64,000 nucleotides of DNA from Acidobacteriota bacterium (GTDB lineage: Bacteria > Acidobacteriota > Thermoanaerobaculia > UBA5066), in the NCBI GenBank assembly GCA_016716715.1, contig JADJVE010000001.1:511807-575806 (forward strand), written 5' to 3'. The notes under the pieces were generated by a model, which was not told where the DNA came from, searched no databases, and was given only the letters and a program-made list of their open reading frames with translations. How positions within the stretch are numbered: position 1 is the first letter of the stretch; every line of letters starts with the position of its first letter. The position numbers and the translations under genes were made by a program. Of the stretch, positions 33,780-42,312 are shown in pieces.

Positions 33780-35132
33780 TCAGCGCACGGCGTTCTTGTA
33801 GATCTTCCCGTCCTTGACGATCACGAGGAAGTTCTTCGCGGGATCGGCAATCAGCTTCAGGTTGGCGATCGGGTCGCCGTCCACGAGGAGCAGGTCGGCC
33901 AGGGCGCCCTCCGCGACGACGCCGAGCCTGCCGGGATACGGGCTGCGCAGGCCGGAGAGCGCGAGCATCTCCGCGTTGTCCGCCGTCGCCATCCGCAGGA
34001 TCTCGGCCGGCGTGTACCAGCGGACCATCTTCGCGAGCTGGTCCCCCTGTGTCGCGGCGACGGCCGCGTCGAACAGCGTATCGGTCCCCCATGCCGTCTT
34101 GATCCTGAATTTCTTCGCGAGGGCGTAGGCCGTGTCGGTGCCCTTGAACATCTCGAGCTGCTTGGCGCGGTTCGGCGAGCCCTCCGGGAACGCCGACGGG
34201 CGGTCGTCGAGGAACGGCTGGAGGCTCCACCAGATTCCCTTTTCGGCCATCAGCTTCGCGGTCGCGTCGTCGAGGAGCTGTCCGTGGTCGATGCACTTGA
34301 CGCCTGCCTCGATCGCCTGCTTCACGGCGCGCGGCGTGTAGGCGTGAACGGTGACGTACGTGCCCCAGTTCTCGGCCGCCTCGACGGCGGCGCGCAGCTC
34401 GCCGACGGTGTACTGCGTGACGTCGAGCGGATCGTAGCTGGACGAGACGCCGCCGCCGGCCATCAGCTTGATCTGCGAGGCGCCGAGCGCGAGCTGCTCG
34501 CGCGCGCGCAGGCGCACCGTCGCGGCGTCGTCCGCGATGGCGGCGGCGCCGACGCGCTCGCTGTACGTGTAGTCGCCGGGCCGCGCCGGCAGGTCGTTCG
34601 GAAGGCGGAAGTCGCCGTGGCCGCCCGTCTGCGAGATGAACGCGCCGGAGGGCCAGATCCGCGGACCGGCCGCGAGGCCGGCGTCGATGCCGCTCTTGAG
34701 GCCGAAGATCGGGCCGCCGAGGTCGCGGACGCTCGTGAAGCCGCGCAGGAGCATGTCGTTCGCGGCCTTGACCGCGGCGACGTTCACGAAGCCGATGTCG
34801 CTCATGAGGATCGCGGCCTGCGGGATCGTCGCGAACATCAGGTGCGTGTGGGCGTCGATCAGCCCCGGCATCAGCGTCCGGCCGCCGCCCGCGATCCGGG
34901 TCACGGCCGAGCCGGCGGGAGCGGCGACGGGAGCCGTCGAGATCGACTTGATCACGTTTCCGACGACGAGAACGTTCGACGGCGCCGAGAGGCGGGCCGA
35001 CGTGCCGTCGAAGATGCGGACGTTCTCGAAGAGGACGGCGGACGGCGGAGGGGCCTGTGCAGGGGCGGGTTGCGCCGCGACGCAGCCGAAAAGGGCGAGG
35101 ATCGAGAGGGCATCCTGGGGGCGGAATTTCAT
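33780..35132 (-). CDS. Exported amidohydrolase (metal-dependent, imidazolonepropionase/prolidase-like)
   Basis: The 450-residue enzyme has a signal peptide (about 1-26) and a TIM-barrel amidohydrolase domain: LMPGLIDAHTHLMF (metal-binding HTH), IKLMAGGGVSSS (position of the carbamylated or bridging Lys), YVTVHAYTPRAV and CIDHGQ histidines, and AWGTDT for the catalytic Asp. The C-terminal GLRSPYPGRLGVVAEGALADLLLVDGDP rebuilds the small beta domain. Such enzymes cleave dipeptides, cyclic imides or similar amides; the substrate is not defined. It converges with the PKD-like gene. Confidence 0.88.
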   Translation of the reverse strand: MKFRPQDALSILALFGCVAAQPAPAQAPPPSAVLFENVRIFDGTSARLSAPSNVLVVGNVIKSISTAPVAAPAGSAVTRIAGGGRTLMPGLIDAHTHLMFATIPQAAILMSDIGFVNVAAVKAANDMLLRGFTSVRDLGGPIFGLKSGIDAGLAAGPRIWPSGAFISQTGGHGDFRLPNDLPARPGDYTYSERVGAAAIADDAATVRLRAREQLALGASQIKLMAGGGVSSSYDPLDVTQYTVGELRAAVEAAENWGTYVTVHAYTPRAVKQAIEAGVKCIDHGQLLDDATAKLMAEKGIWWSLQPFLDDRPSAFPEGSPNRAKQLEMFKGTDTAYALAKKFRIKTAWGTDTLFDAAVAATQGDQLAKMVRWYTPAEILRMATADNAEMLALSGLRSPYPGRLGVVAEGALADLLLVDGDPIANLKLIADPAKNFLVIVKDGKIYKNAVR

Positions 35133-35180
35133 GAGGTCTCCTGCTGTCCCTACGCCCGTCAGGGCTCCCGGGGTTTGGCT

Positions 35181-37097
35181 CTAGGGCGCCGTTCGCTCCT
35201 CGATCCTGAGGACGAGCAGCGTGCGGTCGTCGTCGGTCTCGTCGTGCCCGGTGTGCGCGCGCTGCGAGGCGAGAATGCGGTCCCGCAGCGCTGCGGCCGA
35301 GCCGCCGGCGCCCTCGCGGAGGCACTGTTCGAGCCTCACGAAGCCCCAGGGCTCTCCGCCTTCCTCACCCTTCGCGGCCTCGACGAGGCCGTCCGAGTAG
35401 ACGACCCAGAGGTCGCCGGGAAGAAGCGGGGCCGTCACGGTCTGCCAGCCGGGCGGCAGCGCGACGCCGAGCGGGCGCGCCGCGTTCACGAGCGCCTCGA
35501 CGGTCCCGTCGGGCCGCACGCGGTACGGGTACGGGTGGCCGGCGTTCGTGAACGACACCGTCGCCGTGCCGAAGTCGAAGGCGAGGTAGGCGAGCGTCAC
35601 GAACGTCCGCGGGTCCGTCGAGCGGACGACCTCGACGTCGAGAAGCTCCATGAGCCGCGTCCCGGAGGCCCCGGTCTTCGCGAGGGCCGAGAGCGCCGCT
35701 TTCGAGGCCGCCATCACGATGCCCGTCGGAAGCCCGTGGCCGGAGACGTCCGCCACGACGACGGTCAGCGTCTTCGCGTCGCCCGAGAGGTCGTAGAAGT
35801 CGCCGCCGATCGCGGCCGCCGGCCGGAAGTCGACGGCGATCGAGACGCCGGGGAAGGAGAAGCCCGCCGGCGGAAGGAGCCGCCGCTGCAGGTCGCGCGC
35901 GACCTCGAGCTCGCGCTCGAGCGCCTCCTTCTCGGCCCGCGCCGCGACGCTCGCCGCGAGGCGCTCGGCCATGTGGTTGAAGCTCCCGACGAGCGCCGCG
36001 AGCTGGTCGTGCCCCTTGAGGAGGGCGCGGTGGCCGAAGTTGCCCTTCTCGATCTCGCCGAATCCCGTGGACAGCCTCCGCGTGGCGCGCGCGATCCGGT
36101 AGACGAGCAGGCCGGCGACGAGGGACGCGAGAAAGAAGACGACGAGCGTCGCGATCCCGAGGCCGCCCACGACCGCGAGGACGACGCGGCTCATCGGGAC
36201 GTGCTCCGACCCCGCGACCGTCACGTCGCGGAACAGCTCCGACGCTTCCCGTGCGAGGGACGTGCGGACGAGAAAGAGGACCGGCTGCTTTTCGAGAGGC
36301 CGGCCGGTTTCCGCGTCGTGGACGCTCTCGCGCAGGAACAGGGGAAACGCGCTCCAGCGTCCGCTCCACGGCCCCGAGCCCGCCGGGGGCGCGGCCGTTT
36401 CGCCGCCGGTCTCGCCCTCGCCCCCCGAATCGGCTTCCCGCGAGAGGCTGACGCCCTTCTGCCTGCCGCCCGTGTCGAGCGAGAAGCGCACGCCGCCCTT
36501 GGGCACGTCGACGGTCTCTTCCTTGACCTTCACGGCCCCGAGGAGGCGGATCACGTTGCCGGTCTCCTTCTCGAGATCGCGGCGGAGGCCGGAGTCGAGC
36601 CGCTCCGTCAGGAGGAACGGCCCGTCCGGCCGGGGCACGACGGCGACCTCGTAGATCTCGGACCCCTGCTTGACGAGGTACACGCCGCGTTCCTTCATCC
36701 AGGGGCGCGGGGCGACCGCGGCCGGCGCGGCCGGGCCGCGGAGCGCGAGATCCCGCGCGCGGCTGAGGAGGCCCGCGTTCCGCCTCGCGAGCGCGGCCTC
36801 GACGCGGCGCGTCCCGAGCTGGCCCGCGACGACGAGGAGGCCCGCGTAGACGAAGAACGCCGCGAAGACGACGGCGGACATCAGGAGAAGGTACGAGACG
36901 ACGAGCCGGCTCCCGACCCGCCACAGGAGGCCGCGCAGGAGCGCGCGGATGGCGGTCACGCAGAAGACGGCGCCGCCGAAGATGAGGAGGACGGCCCCGA
37001 GTCCCGCCCACGGCGTCTCGTCGCGCGCAAGCGTCACGACGAGGACACCCGCGGCCGTGAGCAGGCCGCTGACCTTGAACGTGCGCGAGAGCCTCAT
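35181..37097 (-). CDS. Membrane-bound HAMP-SpoIIE (PP2C-type) phosphatase
   Basis: The 638-residue protein has three N-terminal membrane segments (about 5-110), an extracytoplasmic region (about 115-315), a further membrane span (about 325-350), a HAMP domain (YRIARATRRLSTGFGEIEKGNFGHRA) and coiled coil, then a SpoIIE/RsbU-type phosphatase domain (about 430-630; IGGDFYDLSGD, VVVADVSGHGLPTGIVMA, NAGHPYPYRV, GDLWVVYSDGLVEA) with its metal-binding Asp residues. Such proteins dephosphorylate anti-sigma antagonists or other phosphoproteins in response to envelope signals. ATG 37097 overlaps the MscS stop as ATGA. It is the last of four co-oriented genes including a protein kinase. Confidence 0.92.
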   Translation of the reverse strand: MRLSRTFKVSGLLTAAGVLVVTLARDETPWAGLGAVLLIFGGAVFCVTAIRALLRGLLWRVGSRLVVSYLLLMSAVVFAAFFVYAGLLVVAGQLGTRRVEAALARRNAGLLSRARDLALRGPAAPAAVAPRPWMKERGVYLVKQGSEIYEVAVVPRPDGPFLLTERLDSGLRRDLEKETGNVIRLLGAVKVKEETVDVPKGGVRFSLDTGGRQKGVSLSREADSGGEGETGGETAAPPAGSGPWSGRWSAFPLFLRESVHDAETGRPLEKQPVLFLVRTSLAREASELFRDVTVAGSEHVPMSRVVLAVVGGLGIATLVVFFLASLVAGLLVYRIARATRRLSTGFGEIEKGNFGHRALLKGHDQLAALVGSFNHMAERLAASVAARAEKEALERELEVARDLQRRLLPPAGFSFPGVSIAVDFRPAAAIGGDFYDLSGDAKTLTVVVADVSGHGLPTGIVMAASKAALSALAKTGASGTRLMELLDVEVVRSTDPRTFVTLAYLAFDFGTATVSFTNAGHPYPYRVRPDGTVEALVNAARPLGVALPPGWQTVTAPLLPGDLWVVYSDGLVEAAKGEEGGEPWGFVRLEQCLREGAGGSAAALRDRILASQRAHTGHDETDDDRTLLVLRIEERTAP

Positions 37098-38755
37098 CGG
37101 GGCACGCGCGGGTCCGCGGGCGGCGCGGCGGGCTCGAGGGCCTTCGCCTCCGCCGCGAGGTACGTCGTCTGCGTCGGAAACGCGAAGCCGCTGCCGGCTT
37201 TCTCGACGGCGTGCATGAGCGAGAGGAGAAGCTCCTCCTGCACGCCGAGGAACGTCGCCCAGTCGGGCGCGAGGACGTACGCGTACACCTCCACGTCGAG
37301 CGTGTAGGCGCTCAGCTTCAGGAAGCGCACGCGCGCGGTCGCGGGCTCGACGCGGGGGTCGGCGGCGAGCCGCGCGCGGCAGCCGTCGAGGACGGCCTGC
37401 ATCTGCGCGGCCGTGGTCTCGAAGGTGAGGCCGAGCGTGTGCCGGAACAGGAACTTGTCGCGTCGGCTCAGGTTCTCGATCTGCGAGGTCATCATCATCC
37501 CGTTCGGGATCGAGACGACGGTCCGCTCGAACGTGCGGATCCTCGTCGCGTAGAGCGTCACGTCCTCGACCTCGCCCTGCACGGTCCCGACCTTCACGAC
37601 GTCGCCCACGCGCAGGATCTTGTCCGTGAGGACGACGACGCCTCCGAACAGGTTCTCGAGGCTCTTCTGGGCCGCGAAGGCGACCGCGATGCCGCCGATC
37701 CCGAGGCCCGCGAGCGTCGCGGTGAGGTTCACGCCGAGGACGCCGAGAGCCGCGATGGCGGTCCCGAGGACGACGATTCCCTGCAGGACGCGGCGGCCGA
37801 TCGTGAGCGAGGACGTGGCGGCCTGCCCCGAGGCGAGGAGGCGCATCGTCGCCCGCGACGTCAGAAAGCCGACGAGCTGGACGAGGAGCCAGCCGACGGC
37901 GAAGACGAGCGCGAGGCGCACGCCGCGGGCGTAGGCGTACCGGCCGAGGAGCGGGAGACCGATGCGGTCGACGCAGAAGGCGTGGAGGGGAATCGCGACG
38001 AGGAGGGCGAGCGGCGCGCGGAAGGACGCGAGGCCGTTCCGGAAGTCGGCAAACGCCGTGCGGCGGCTCGCCGTCCGGTCGACGAGGCGGGCCGCGCCGT
38101 ACACGAGGAGCCGCGCGACGAGCCAGGCGGCGGGCAGCAGCGCGAGAAACGCGAGGATCTGCCAGAGGCGGAACGAACCCCCGAACTGCCTGCGGAGAGG
38201 CGACGGCATGATCCGGTCCAGCTCCGGGACGGAGAGGTCTTTGAAGGCGGCCGGGACCTCGCGGAGCGTCTGCGACGAAACGAGCCAGATCGCGGGGCCC
38301 TCGGCCGGCCGCGTCCGGGCAAGGAGCACGTCGAAGGACTCGTCCCCGTGGTCGACCGATCCCGCGCGCTCGTAGTCGGGCCCGAGCCCGTCGTCCACGT
38401 TGCTGAGCGGGGTCCGGCTGAGCTTCTCGAGGTCGCCCGTGAACCGCTCGTCGACGACGGCCTTCAGCTCCCGGGCGATCTGCTCCCGCGACAGCTTCGC
38501 GCCTTTCGGCCACTGGAGGTACTCGGCGGCCGCCGTCCAGTTCTCCCTCGCGGCGGCGCGCATGAAGCCGAGGAACGCGCCGTACGGCGTCTCGCGCTTG
38601 TAGGGGTCGCCAGGCGTCTCGGCGGACGGCGCCGGCGCCGGCGTCGGGGAGAGCCCGGGGATCTGCGCCGCGAGCGGCCCGGCAGCGAGAAAGGCGGCGC
38701 CGAGGACGGCGGCAAGAGCGCTGGCGGCAAAGAAGCGTCGGATCGGGAGCGTCAT
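37094..38755 (-). CDS. MscS-family mechanosensitive channel with periplasmic N-terminal domain
   Basis: The 553-residue protein has a signal peptide (about 1-30), a periplasmic domain of about 150 residues and at least four membrane helices. The pore helix and beta domain follow (LGVNLTATLAGLGIGGIAVAFAAQKSLENLFGG here in part; VGDVVKVGTVQGEVEDVTLYATRIRTFERTVVSIPNG). The C-terminal alpha/beta domain is normal for large MscS members. It releases osmolytes when membrane tension rises. It directly precedes and overlaps a SpoIIE-type phosphatase gene. Confidence 0.92.
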   Translation of the reverse strand: MTLPIRRFFAASALAAVLGAAFLAAGPLAAQIPGLSPTPAPAPSAETPGDPYKRETPYGAFLGFMRAAARENWTAAAEYLQWPKGAKLSREQIARELKAVVDERFTGDLEKLSRTPLSNVDDGLGPDYERAGSVDHGDESFDVLLARTRPAEGPAIWLVSSQTLREVPAAFKDLSVPELDRIMPSPLRRQFGGSFRLWQILAFLALLPAAWLVARLLVYGAARLVDRTASRRTAFADFRNGLASFRAPLALLVAIPLHAFCVDRIGLPLLGRYAYARGVRLALVFAVGWLLVQLVGFLTSRATMRLLASGQAATSSLTIGRRVLQGIVVLGTAIAALGVLGVNLTATLAGLGIGGIAVAFAAQKSLENLFGGVVVLTDKILRVGDVVKVGTVQGEVEDVTLYATRIRTFERTVVSIPNGMMMTSQIENLSRRDKFLFRHTLGLTFETTAAQMQAVLDGCRARLAADPRVEPATARVRFLKLSAYTLDVEVYAYVLAPDWATFLGVQEELLLSLMHAVEKAGSGFAFPTQTTYLAAEAKALEPAAPPADPRVPR

Positions 38756-38781
38756 CGGTTTTCCAGCCTACCGCAACGACG

Positions 38782-40218
38782 TCAGAAGGGGTCCGGCCCG
38801 TCCATCGCGCTCGCGGGCGGCTCCGGGCGGCGCGGCGGGCGGACGACCGTGACGGAGCAGTCGGCCTTCGAGGCCACCTCGGCGGAGACGCTCCCGAGAA
38901 TCGAGCGGCGCACGGAGTCCGTCCGGGCGCCGATCACGACGTGGTCGACGTGGTTCGCCTCGACGTACTCGAGGATGGCCTCGGCGGGGTCCCTCGCCTC
39001 GAGGACGTGGAACGTGAGGCGCGTCTCGCCGATCGCGAGAGGCCGGGCCCAGTGCTTGAGCTCGACGAGGCGCTCCACGTGCTTGTTGCGGCCCGCTTCG
39101 TCCAGCGTCGTGTCGATCCCGATGCGGCGCTGCTTGAGGACGTTCAGGATCGCGAAGCGCGCGCCCGGGACGATCTCGATGAGGCGCCGGATCGTCACGC
39201 GCAGCGCCTCGAGGAGCTCCTCGTCGCCGTCGAGGTCCACGGCGGCCATCACGATGGGGGTGTCGGCCTTCGGAGGCGCGATCTCGCGGAGCGCGATGGG
39301 ACGCACCTCGGGGTTGAACCGGCGGCGGATCCGGGCGCTCCACGAGTCGCGCTCGAGCTTCTCGGAGCGCGCGGTGAGCTTGACCTGGTCCGGGTGGGCG
39401 AGGTCGAACGCGAGATACGCGGCCGTCGGGTAGCGGCGCAGCGGGTCGACCTCGAGGCAGCGCAGGACGACCTCCTGGAGCCACGGCGGGTAGTCCGCCT
39501 TCAGGCGTCGGGGCGGCACGGGATCCCACCAGAGCCGTTTCTTCAGGGCGCGGGCGCCCTTCGGGTCGCCGAACGGGCGAACGCCCGTGGAGAAGAAGTA
39601 GAGGAGGACGCCGAGCGCGAAGATGTCGCTTCGCGGGTCGGTGCGGTTGCCGAGGATCTGCTCGGGCGCCATGTAGGGCGCCGTGCCGTACGGCACCCGG
39701 AACTCCTCGCCCATGAGGTCCGGAAGCTGGTCGTGGTGCGCGAGGCCGAAGTCCACGAGCGCGGCCTCGCCGCTCTCGCGCATGATGATGTTCGAGGGCT
39801 TGATGTCGAGGTGGACGACGTTCTGGTGGTGGAGGTCGAGCAGGGCGGCGGCGACCTTGATCCCGATCCTCGCGACCTCGGCGTAGGGGAGCGGGAGCTC
39901 GTCGAGCCTCGTGAGGAGCGTTTTCCCGTCGATGCGCTCCATCACGATGTAGGGCTGCACGGCGAAGTCGCCCGAGGCGACGAACTTCGGCACGTGGATG
40001 CCCGACAGGCGCGGCAGGATCATCTGCTCCATCTCGAAGCCGACGATCGCGGCCGGGTCCTCGCCCTCGAGGAGCGCGGGGACCTTCATGAGGAGATCCA
40101 TCGAGATCCCGGGGCGCTCCACGCGCCGCAGCGTCGCCATCCCCCCGGTGTGGAGGAGGTCCCCCACGACGAACCCGTCGATCACGGCGCCCTTCTGGAC
40201 GCGGATGCGGACGTTCAC
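38782..40218 (-). CDS. Protein kinase fused to a universal-stress (UspA) domain
   Basis: The 478-residue protein has an N-terminal Hanks-type kinase domain (about residues 12-285; GDLLHTGGMATLRRV, VVHLDIKPSNI, LVDFGLAHHD, APYMAPEQILGN). The catalytic loop reads HLD rather than HRD and the glycine loop is weakened, but Asp and metal-binding motifs remain. The C-terminal region (about 320-465; DTPIVMAAVDLDGDEELLEAL and HVVIGARTDSVRRSILGSVSAEVASKADCSVTVV, quoted in part) is a UspA fold that could bind ATP. GTG 40218 starts 4 bases after the upstream phosphoesterase stop. Its 3' end lies 26 bases before the MscS gene. Confidence 0.9.
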   Translation of the reverse strand: MNVRIRVQKGAVIDGFVVGDLLHTGGMATLRRVERPGISMDLLMKVPALLEGEDPAAIVGFEMEQMILPRLSGIHVPKFVASGDFAVQPYIVMERIDGKTLLTRLDELPLPYAEVARIGIKVAAALLDLHHQNVVHLDIKPSNIIMRESGEAALVDFGLAHHDQLPDLMGEEFRVPYGTAPYMAPEQILGNRTDPRSDIFALGVLLYFFSTGVRPFGDPKGARALKKRLWWDPVPPRRLKADYPPWLQEVVLRCLEVDPLRRYPTAAYLAFDLAHPDQVKLTARSEKLERDSWSARIRRRFNPEVRPIALREIAPPKADTPIVMAAVDLDGDEELLEALRVTIRRLIEIVPGARFAILNVLKQRRIGIDTTLDEAGRNKHVERLVELKHWARPLAIGETRLTFHVLEARDPAEAILEYVEANHVDHVVIGARTDSVRRSILGSVSAEVASKADCSVTVVRPPRRPEPPASAMDGPDPF

Positions 40219-40222
40219 GTGC

Positions 40223-40966
40223 TCACTGGCCCCACGTGAGGCGCTCGGCGTACATGTCGGGCAGGGCGGCGCGCCGGATCTTCTTCGCGGCCTCTTCGAC
40301 CTCGTACGGGACGCGGTGGTACGTGATTTCGGCGCGAGCCGTGTCGACGAGCGCCCAGCACGCGGCCGGGTTCCCGTCGCGCGGCTGCCCGACGGAGCCC
40401 ATCACGGCGAGCCAGCGCCGCTGCGGCAGAAGGGGGATCGCGATGCCCGGCACGGGCCGGAACGGGATGAGCTTGAGCGTCTCGGACATGTTGTAGACGG
40501 TTGGCCGGTGCACGTGGCCGCAGAACGTGACGCGCCGGCGCGTCGCCTTGAGGCTGCGCGCCGCGTCCGCGGCGTCCGTCACGTACGTCCAGCGCGCCGG
40601 CGCCGCGGCGTCCGCATGGACGAACAGGCAGTCGCCCTCCTCGAGCGTCAGGGGAAGCGCGGCGAGGAACGCGCGCTGCTCGGGCCCGAGCTGGTTGCGC
40701 GTCCACTCGAGCCCGGACTCGACGGAGGAGTCCATCGTCGGGGTCCTCCCGCCCACCGCGGCGTCGTGGTTGCCCTGCAGCGCGATGCCGACGCCTTTCG
40801 CGACGCGGTCCATGATCGTCGACACGACCCAGTCGGGGTCGGCCCCGTAGTTCACGTAGTCGCCCAGGAAGACGAGCCGCTCGGCGTGACGCGCGGCGGC
40901 GTCGGCGAGGCAGGCCTCGAACGCCTCCCGGTTGGCGTGGATGTCCGCCATGAGCGCAAGCCGCAT
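40223..40966 (-). CDS. Metallophosphoesterase (YfcE/ApaH-like)
   Basis: The 247-residue protein has the calcineurin-like metal-binding blocks: MADIHANREA, FLGDYVNYGADP, LQGNHDAAVGG and FCGHVHRP. It resembles small phosphodiesterases or protein phosphatases of the YfcE/PrpE class; the substrate is not clear. The ATG at 40966 is chosen over upstream frame extension into the tRNA. It heads the kinase-USP, MscS and SpoIIE genes, so a role in the same pathway is plausible. A TACGCT hexamer (40973-40978, minus strand) lies 6 bases before the start. Confidence 0.9.
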   Translation of the reverse strand: MRLALMADIHANREAFEACLADAAARHAERLVFLGDYVNYGADPDWVVSTIMDRVAKGVGIALQGNHDAAVGGRTPTMDSSVESGLEWTRNQLGPEQRAFLAALPLTLEEGDCLFVHADAAAPARWTYVTDAADAARSLKATRRRVTFCGHVHRPTVYNMSETLKLIPFRPVPGIAIPLLPQRRWLAVMGSVGQPRDGNPAACWALVDTARAEITYHRVPYEVEEAAKKIRRAALPDMYAERLTWGQ

Positions 40967-41009
40967 CGTCGGAGCGTATCGCGACGGGGATCGGCCCGGG
41001 AGAGGGAGG

Positions 41010-41085
41010 TGGTACCGCGTACGAGATTTGAACTCGTGATCTCCGCCTTGAGAGGGCGGCGTCCTAACCGCTAGACGAACGCGGC
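41010..41085 (-). tRNA. tRNA-Glu (CTC)
   Basis: Minus-strand cloverleaf with acceptor GCCGCGT/ACGCGGT, anticodon arm CCGCC-CTCTCAA-GGCGG giving anticodon CTC, T-arm with TTCAAAT loop, and an encoded CCA (41010-41012). A G-U pair closes the acceptor. It reads GAG codons. Confidence 0.95.
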
Positions 41086-41190
41086 ACGTTTTCCCACCAC
41101 GAAGAGGCGTCCCCACGTGCGCGGGGACGCGGAATTTAGCACGGGCGGCGGCGCGGCCACAAATCGCGCGGGGAGGAGGAGAATCCCCCC

Positions 41191-42267
41191 ATGGAATTCG
41201 GAATTCTCGGCCTCGAGCTCTCGGGCAAGACGACGATCTTCTCCCTCCTCACCGGCCACCAGACAGCGGCGACGCCGCACAAACGCGAGGCCCACGTCGG
41301 GATCGCGCACGTCCCCGACGCGCGGCTGGACCGGCTCACGGCGATGTTCAAGCCGAAGAAGCACACGCCGGCGACCGTCAAGTTCGTGGACGTCCCCGGC
41401 GTGGCGAAGGGCGGAGCCCAGAGCCTGAACCTCCCCGAGCTGCGCCAGATGGACGGCCTCGCCGTCGTCGTGCGCGCGTTCGCCTCCGACGCGATCCCGC
41501 ACCCCGAGGGGTCCGTGGACCCGGCGCGCGACCTCGAGCTCCTCGAGACCGAGATGCTCCTCGCGGACCTCTCCGTCGTCACGAACCGCCTCGAGCGCGT
41601 CGAGAAGGACATGGCGAAGAAGAAGACGCCCGAGCTCCAGACCGAAAAGGACCTCCTCGTGCGCTTCAAGGCCGCGCTCGACAAGGGCGAGCCGCTGCGC
41701 GGCTTCGACGTCCACGTCGAGGAGGAGAAGTACGTCAAGGGGTTCGGCCTCCTGACGCGAAAGCCCATGCTCGTGATCCTGAACGCGGGCGAGGGCGACG
41801 CCGGCGACCTCGCGGGCGCGCTCGCGAAGGCGAAGCTCGACGCATGGAAGGGCAAGCCGCACGTCGCGTTCAGCGCCGTCTCGGCGCCGATCGAGCAGGA
41901 GATCGCCGCGATGGCGCCGGAGGACCAGGCCGAGTTACTCAAGGGCCTCGGCCTCCCGGACCGCGCGCTCGACCGGCTGCTGCGCGCCGCCTACGACCTC
42001 CTCGGCCTCATGTCGTTCCTCACGGCGGGCGAGGACGAGTGCCGCGCGTGGTCGATCCCGAAGGGGACGCACGCGGCGAAGGCCGCGGCCGCGATCCACA
42101 CGGACTTCGAGAAGCACTTCATCAGGGCCGAGGTCGTGCCGTTCGAGACGCTCGTCGAGGCCGGGGGCTCGCTCGCCCAGTGCAAGACGCATGGCACCCT
42201 GCGCGTCGAGGGCCGCGACTACGTCGTGAAGGACGGCGACGTCATCAACTTCCGGGTGAGCGCGTAG
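41191..42267 (+). CDS. ychF: YchF/Obg-like GTPase-ATPase with TGS domain
   Basis: The 358-residue protein has the OLA1/YchF layout: G domain, helical insertion (about residues 125-200) and C-terminal TGS domain (GTLRVEGRDYVVKDGDVINFRV). DVPGVAKGGAQ is the G3 motif. The P-loop reads GLELSGKTT, where typical YchF has a GLPNVGKST-type loop, and the base-recognition motif is VILNAGEGD rather than NKxD, as expected for ATP-preferring YchF. It belongs to a divergent subgroup. YchF associates with ribosomes and affects stress responses. The ATG at 41191 follows GGAGGAGGAG. Confidence 0.85.
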   Translation: MEFGILGLELSGKTTIFSLLTGHQTAATPHKREAHVGIAHVPDARLDRLTAMFKPKKHTPATVKFVDVPGVAKGGAQSLNLPELRQMDGLAVVVRAFASDAIPHPEGSVDPARDLELLETEMLLADLSVVTNRLERVEKDMAKKKTPELQTEKDLLVRFKAALDKGEPLRGFDVHVEEEKYVKGFGLLTRKPMLVILNAGEGDAGDLAGALAKAKLDAWKGKPHVAFSAVSAPIEQEIAAMAPEDQAELLKGLGLPDRALDRLLRAAYDLLGLMSFLTAGEDECRAWSIPKGTHAAKAAAAIHTDFEKHFIRAEVVPFETLVEAGGSLAQCKTHGTLRVEGRDYVVKDGDVINFRVSA

Positions 42268-42285
42268 CGCGGGAGCCGCCCGGCC

Positions 42286-42291
42286 TAGAAT
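42286..42291 (+). promoter_or_regulatory. Candidate -10 element TAGAAT
   Basis: TAGAAT lies 21 bases before the M20 peptidase ATG at 42313, leaving room for a Shine-Dalgarno (GGAGGA, 42304-42309). No convincing -35 is present. Confidence 0.35.
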
Positions 42292-42312
42292 TCGTCTCAA
42301 ATCGGAGGATCC

